Below, piece by piece: positions 6,413 through 8,421 of a stretch of 8,421 nt of DNA (the first letter of the stretch is position 1; each line of letters opens with the position of its first letter). The position numbers and the translations under genes were made by a program. The DNA comes from DATLYB01 sp964502525 (lineage in GTDB: Bacteria; Bacteroidota; Bacteroidia; Chitinophagales; CAIOSU01): NCBI GenBank assembly GCA_964502525.1, contig CAZCXH010000195.1, positions 1 through 8,421 of the forward strand, given 5' to 3'. The notes below the pieces were generated by a model. It did not search any database, had not been told where the DNA came from, and was given only the letters and a program-made list of their open reading frames with translations.

Positions 6413-7402
6413 AAAAAGCATCTTGGCACAGCAGTAAAATTTATAATATCGCTCGGTATCGGGTTGTTTATCGTCTGGTTCACCTTCAGCCGTTTGGGTG
6501 AAGATGACCGCGCCACCATGCGATCGGCTTTCGTAAACGCCAACTACTGGTGGCTTCTTGCCGGTGCCTTTTTCAATCTAAGCAGCAATCTTTTCAGAGC
6601 CGAGCGCTGGCGCATGCTGCTGAAGCCCCTCGGTTACAGGCCCGGTTTCGCCAACACGCTCCTGTCCATCATCGTGATGTATTTTGCCAACCTGCTTTTT
6701 CCGCGGCTGGGCGAAGTGCTGCGCTGTGAAATCTTAAGGCGCTATGAAAAAATTCCGCTGGATAAATCCATCGGCACGATGGTAACCGAGCGCGTGGTTG
6801 ACGTGCTCTCCCTTTTTGTTGTAGGCGGCATTTTAATTCTCATTGAGAAAGACCGCTTCTACCAAAGCCTTTCCGAAACACGGGACGTCCTGAAGGACTT
6901 TGGCAATTCTCCGGTTTACTCTTACATATTTTATGGAATACTTGCTGCAATCATCTTATTCATCAGCTATAAAGTGATTACCGATAAAGCATGGATAGGC
7001 AGGATCATCAATTTTATAAGAGGAATCTTGGAAGGGTTGAAATCCGTTTTCAAAACCGGCAACCTGCCGCTTTTTTTGTTCCATACCGTTGCCATCTGGC
7101 TATGCTTCATTCTCAATACGTACGTCTGTTTTTTTGCGATGGGCGAGACTTCGGGGTTGAACTTTCTTGCCGCCATGGGCGCCACCTTTTTTGGCGCGCT
7201 TGCCTACAGCGCGGTTCAGGGCGGAATCGGAGCCTACCCGCTGGTGATAAAATTCTTTTTTCTTGCCTACGGAATAGCGGCTCCGGTTGGCTTCGCGTTC
7301 GGCTGGCTCGTGTGGAGTTTCGTCACCGCCATCGTGCTCCTTGCCGGCATGGTGGCGCTCGTTATCCTGTCTGTTTACAACCGCAGCCATGAAGCCCAGT
7401 GA
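6410..7402 (+). CDS. UPF0104/YbhN-type integral membrane protein (LPG synthase TM or flippase-like domain)
   Basis: Polytopic inner-membrane protein of 330 residues from the family that includes the membrane part of MprF. Roles shown for relatives include flipping or supplying lipids, and the exact substrate here is unknown. Likely membrane segments lie at about 8-26, 46-62, 80-98, 128-146, 170-189, 219-244 and several between 251 and 322. Family motifs are NLFRAERWRMLL (60-71), NLLFPRLGEVLR (94-105) and SIGTMVTERVVD (120-131), with the family's small-residue and glycine-rich late region QGGIGAYP (270-277). No soluble aminoacyl-transferase domain follows, so it is not a complete MprF. The start is a TTG ten bases after panD, supported by GAGG upstream and by the immediate charged MKK. 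Its 3' end overlaps the next gene by 14 bases, which argues for cotranslation. I recall this gene behind panD in other Bacteroidota. Confidence 0.85.
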   Translation: MKKHLGTAVKFIISLGIGLFIVWFTFSRLGEDDRATMRSAFVNANYWWLLAGAFFNLSSNLFRAERWRMLLKPLGYRPGFANTLLSIIVMYFANLLFPRLGEVLRCEILRRYEKIPLDKSIGTMVTERVVDVLSLFVVGGILILIEKDRFYQSLSETRDVLKDFGNSPVYSYIFYGILAAIILFISYKVITDKAWIGRIINFIRGILEGLKSVFKTGNLPLFLFHTVAIWLCFILNTYVCFFAMGETSGLNFLAAMGATFFGALAYSAVQGGIGAYPLVIKFFFLAYGIAAPVGFAFGWLVWSFVTAIVLLAGMVALVILSVYNRSHEAQ

Positions 7403-7877
7403 GGTGCTGCAATCCAAAATCCTGTCTGCAGAGCAACTGCCGCGCAAAGTCAGCCTCTGGCGTTTCAAGCAAAAACGAATCGTATTCACCAACGGATGTT
7501 TTGATATCCTCCATCCCGGACATATTCACGTCCTGACAAAAGCCGCAGAGCATGGCGATGTACTGATAGTTGGATTAAATTCTGACAGCTCCGTGAGAAA
7601 CCTGAAAGGCATCAGCCGCCCCGTGCAGGATGAAACGACACGCTCCAACCTGCTGGCTTCTTTGTTTTATGTTGATGCGGTCATCCTGTTTGGTGAAGAT
7701 ACCCCGCTTGAATTGATAAAAGCGATTTCCCCGGATGTGCTGGTGAAAGGAGGCGACTACTCGATTGAAAATATAGTTGGAGCGGACTGGGTGATGCGGC
7801 ATGGAGGCAAAGTGGAAGTGGTGCCGCTGCTGGAAGGATACTCCACTTCGGAGTTGATTAATCGGTTGATGGGGTAA
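7389..7877 (+). CDS. rfaE2: D-glycero-beta-D-manno-heptose 1-phosphate adenylyltransferase, stand-alone
   Basis: Nucleotidyltransferase of 162 residues matching the C-terminal half of HldE/RfaE. It moves AMP from ATP to heptose 1-phosphate, giving ADP-heptose for the LPS core. Motifs are TNGCFDILHPGHIHVL (34-49, with the HxGH signature at His42-His45), VGLNSDSSVRNLKG (61-74), RPVQDETTR (77-85), PDVLVKGGDY (115-124) and the end GYSTSELINRL (150-160). The kinase half of HldE is absent, so a separate HldA-type kinase elsewhere is expected. The ATG at 7389 is chosen. The frame stays open upstream, but only inside the preceding gene and with no family similarity. It overlaps that gene by 14 bases and is the last gene of the unit. 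A glycerol-3-phosphate or similar cytidylyltransferase is the main alternative, but the motif spacing favours RfaE2. Confidence 0.9.
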   Translation: MKPSEVLQSKILSAEQLPRKVSLWRFKQKRIVFTNGCFDILHPGHIHVLTKAAEHGDVLIVGLNSDSSVRNLKGISRPVQDETTRSNLLASLFYVDAVILFGEDTPLELIKAISPDVLVKGGDYSIENIVGADWVMRHGGKVEVVPLLEGYSTSELINRLMG

Positions 7878-7887
7878 TGTCTTCGCC

Positions 7888-7910
7888 TGCGCTCGCGTCC
7901 CGCGAGCGCA
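7888..7910 (+). terminator. Perfect 10-bp GC hairpin at the end of the panC operon
   Basis: TGCGCTCGCG (7888-7897) and CGCGAGCGCA (7901-7910) are perfect complements around a three-base loop, TCC. The hairpin begins ten bases after the rfaE2 stop. Only a weak T-poor tail (CGTAAATAACTT) follows, so it is a non-canonical terminator or mRNA 3'-end stabiliser. The intron remnant begins just downstream. Confidence 0.6.
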
Positions 7911-7931
7911 CGTAAATAACTTCACTCGCTT

Positions 7932-8421
7932 TTGACGAGAATATTTTCTGCTAAAAGGTCGCCCTTGATCTTTGAAATACTCGGACACAGGTTCGTAGCC
8001 GTGTATGAGAAGGGAGCGAGAGGCAAATATCAGTTGGCAGCGAAAGACAAAAGCTGGCAAACGCTCAAACGCAAGCTGAAAGCGATTACCAAGAAAAGTG
8101 TTCCGTGTTCGTTTGACGAGCGCATCAAACAACTGAAAGCAGTCGGACGGGGCTGGCTCAACTACTTCCGCATGGCAAGTCTGGCGGGCAAACTGCACGA
8201 CATTGACGGTTGGGTGCGCAATCGGCTGAGGCGATGCATCTGACACGACTGGAAACGCCCGGAACGCAGAAGGAAAAACCTGATGCGGCTGGGAGTCCCA
8301 AAAGGACAGGCATACGCATGGAGCAGAACGAGCATGGGCGACTGGGCAACAGCCCAAAGCCCCATCCTGGTGACGACTATCACAATAAAGCGATTGATGC
8401 AGCGCGGCTATGAACCCTTGC
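7932..8421 (+). pseudogene. Group II intron reverse transcriptase/maturase remnant, 5'-truncated and nonsense-mutated
   Basis: The frame carries the C-terminal end of a group II intron-encoded protein: the segment after the RT domain (FEILGHRFVAVYEKGARGKYQL), then the maturase (GIIM) domain with SFDERIKQLKAVGRGWLNYF, RMASLAGKLHDIDGWVRNRL and RRCI, which binds and helps splice intron RNA. A TGA at 8241-8243 ends the frame exactly where relatives have a tryptophan (CIWHDW). After it the same frame continues with clear family sequence to the window edge (HDWKRPERRRKNLMRLG, AYAWSR, WATAQSPIL, TTITIKRLMQRGYEP). All the RT domain proper, including the YADD active site, is missing, and in-frame stops lie just before 7920. 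The remnant therefore cannot be mobile by itself. Whether intron RNA domains V and VI survive cannot be seen, as they would lie beyond the window. The nominal TTG start at 7932 is only the open-frame edge. Confidence 0.9.
8241..8243 (+). other. In-frame TGA replacing a conserved tryptophan codon
   Basis: The codon run is TGC ATC TGA CAC GAC TGG. Family members read C-I-W-H-D-W here, so one TGG to TGA change explains the stop. Other genes in the window end with TGA (the phosphatase, panD, the UPF0104 protein and the DUF4270 protein) and use TGG for tryptophan, so recoding of TGA is unlikely. Confidence 0.8.

Noticed and set aside
7287..7388. Longer N-terminus for rfaE2 from an upstream start
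   Set aside because: The extra 34 codons lie inside the membrane-protein gene in another frame, are Ser/Cys-rich, and have no counterpart in the family.
8241..8243. TGA read as tryptophan (alternative genetic code)
   Set aside because: At least four intact genes in the window end with TGA, and all conserved tryptophans elsewhere use TGG.
7575..8357. 260-codon open frame on the minus strand across rfaE2 and the intron remnant
   Set aside because: It is antisense to two recognised coding regions, has a composition unlike a real protein (many Cys, His, Phe and Arg), and shows no family motif.

Overview
The window looks like chromosomal DNA of a member of the Bacteroidota, probably of the Chitinophagia/Sphingobacteriia type. 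The evidence is a DUF4270-type lipoprotein gene beside a starch-synthase-like gene and panC (an arrangement I know from this phylum), promoter boxes of the form TAnnTTTG instead of E. coli-type boxes, and almost no Shine-Dalgarno sequences before the start codons. Base composition is mid-range, and TGA is used as a normal stop by several genes.

Layout. 1-1207 (minus) is hisS without its 3' end. 1208-1390 is AT-rich and carries a small repeat. 1391-1885 (minus) is a low-molecular-weight protein tyrosine phosphatase. It is divergent from 2003-2800 (plus), an M48 zinc metalloprotease lipoprotein. After a stem-loop at 2801-2845 come two minus-strand genes whose transcription starts near 5105: a short starch-synthase N-domain protein (5064-4255), then a DUF4270-like lipoprotein (4237-2951). 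Divergent from these, on the plus strand, is a tightly packed four-gene unit: panC (5193-6041), panD (6055-6399), a UPF0104/YbhN-type membrane protein (6410-7402) and a stand-alone rfaE2-type heptose-phosphate adenylyltransferase (7389-7877). The unit is followed by a strong GC hairpin (7888-7910) and then by a 5'-truncated group II intron maturase that carries a nonsense codon and runs off the window.

How the genes fit together. panC and panD supply the last pantothenate step and its beta-alanine, so the unit feeds coenzyme A synthesis. The two genes behind them point to the cell envelope (membrane transport or flipping, and ADP-heptose for LPS). The divergent pair makes a glycosyltransferase-like protein without an intact ADP-glucose lysine motif and a surface lipoprotein of unknown role. 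The two divergent units appear to start from face-to-face promoters whose -7 boxes form one near-palindrome, which would make their transcription mutually exclusive.

Most unusual points: the overlapping promoter palindrome at 5074-5142, the apparently non-catalytic GT5 half-protein locked to panC, and the decayed group II intron placed just behind the operon-end hairpin. I saw no defence system, CRISPR array, tRNA or rRNA.
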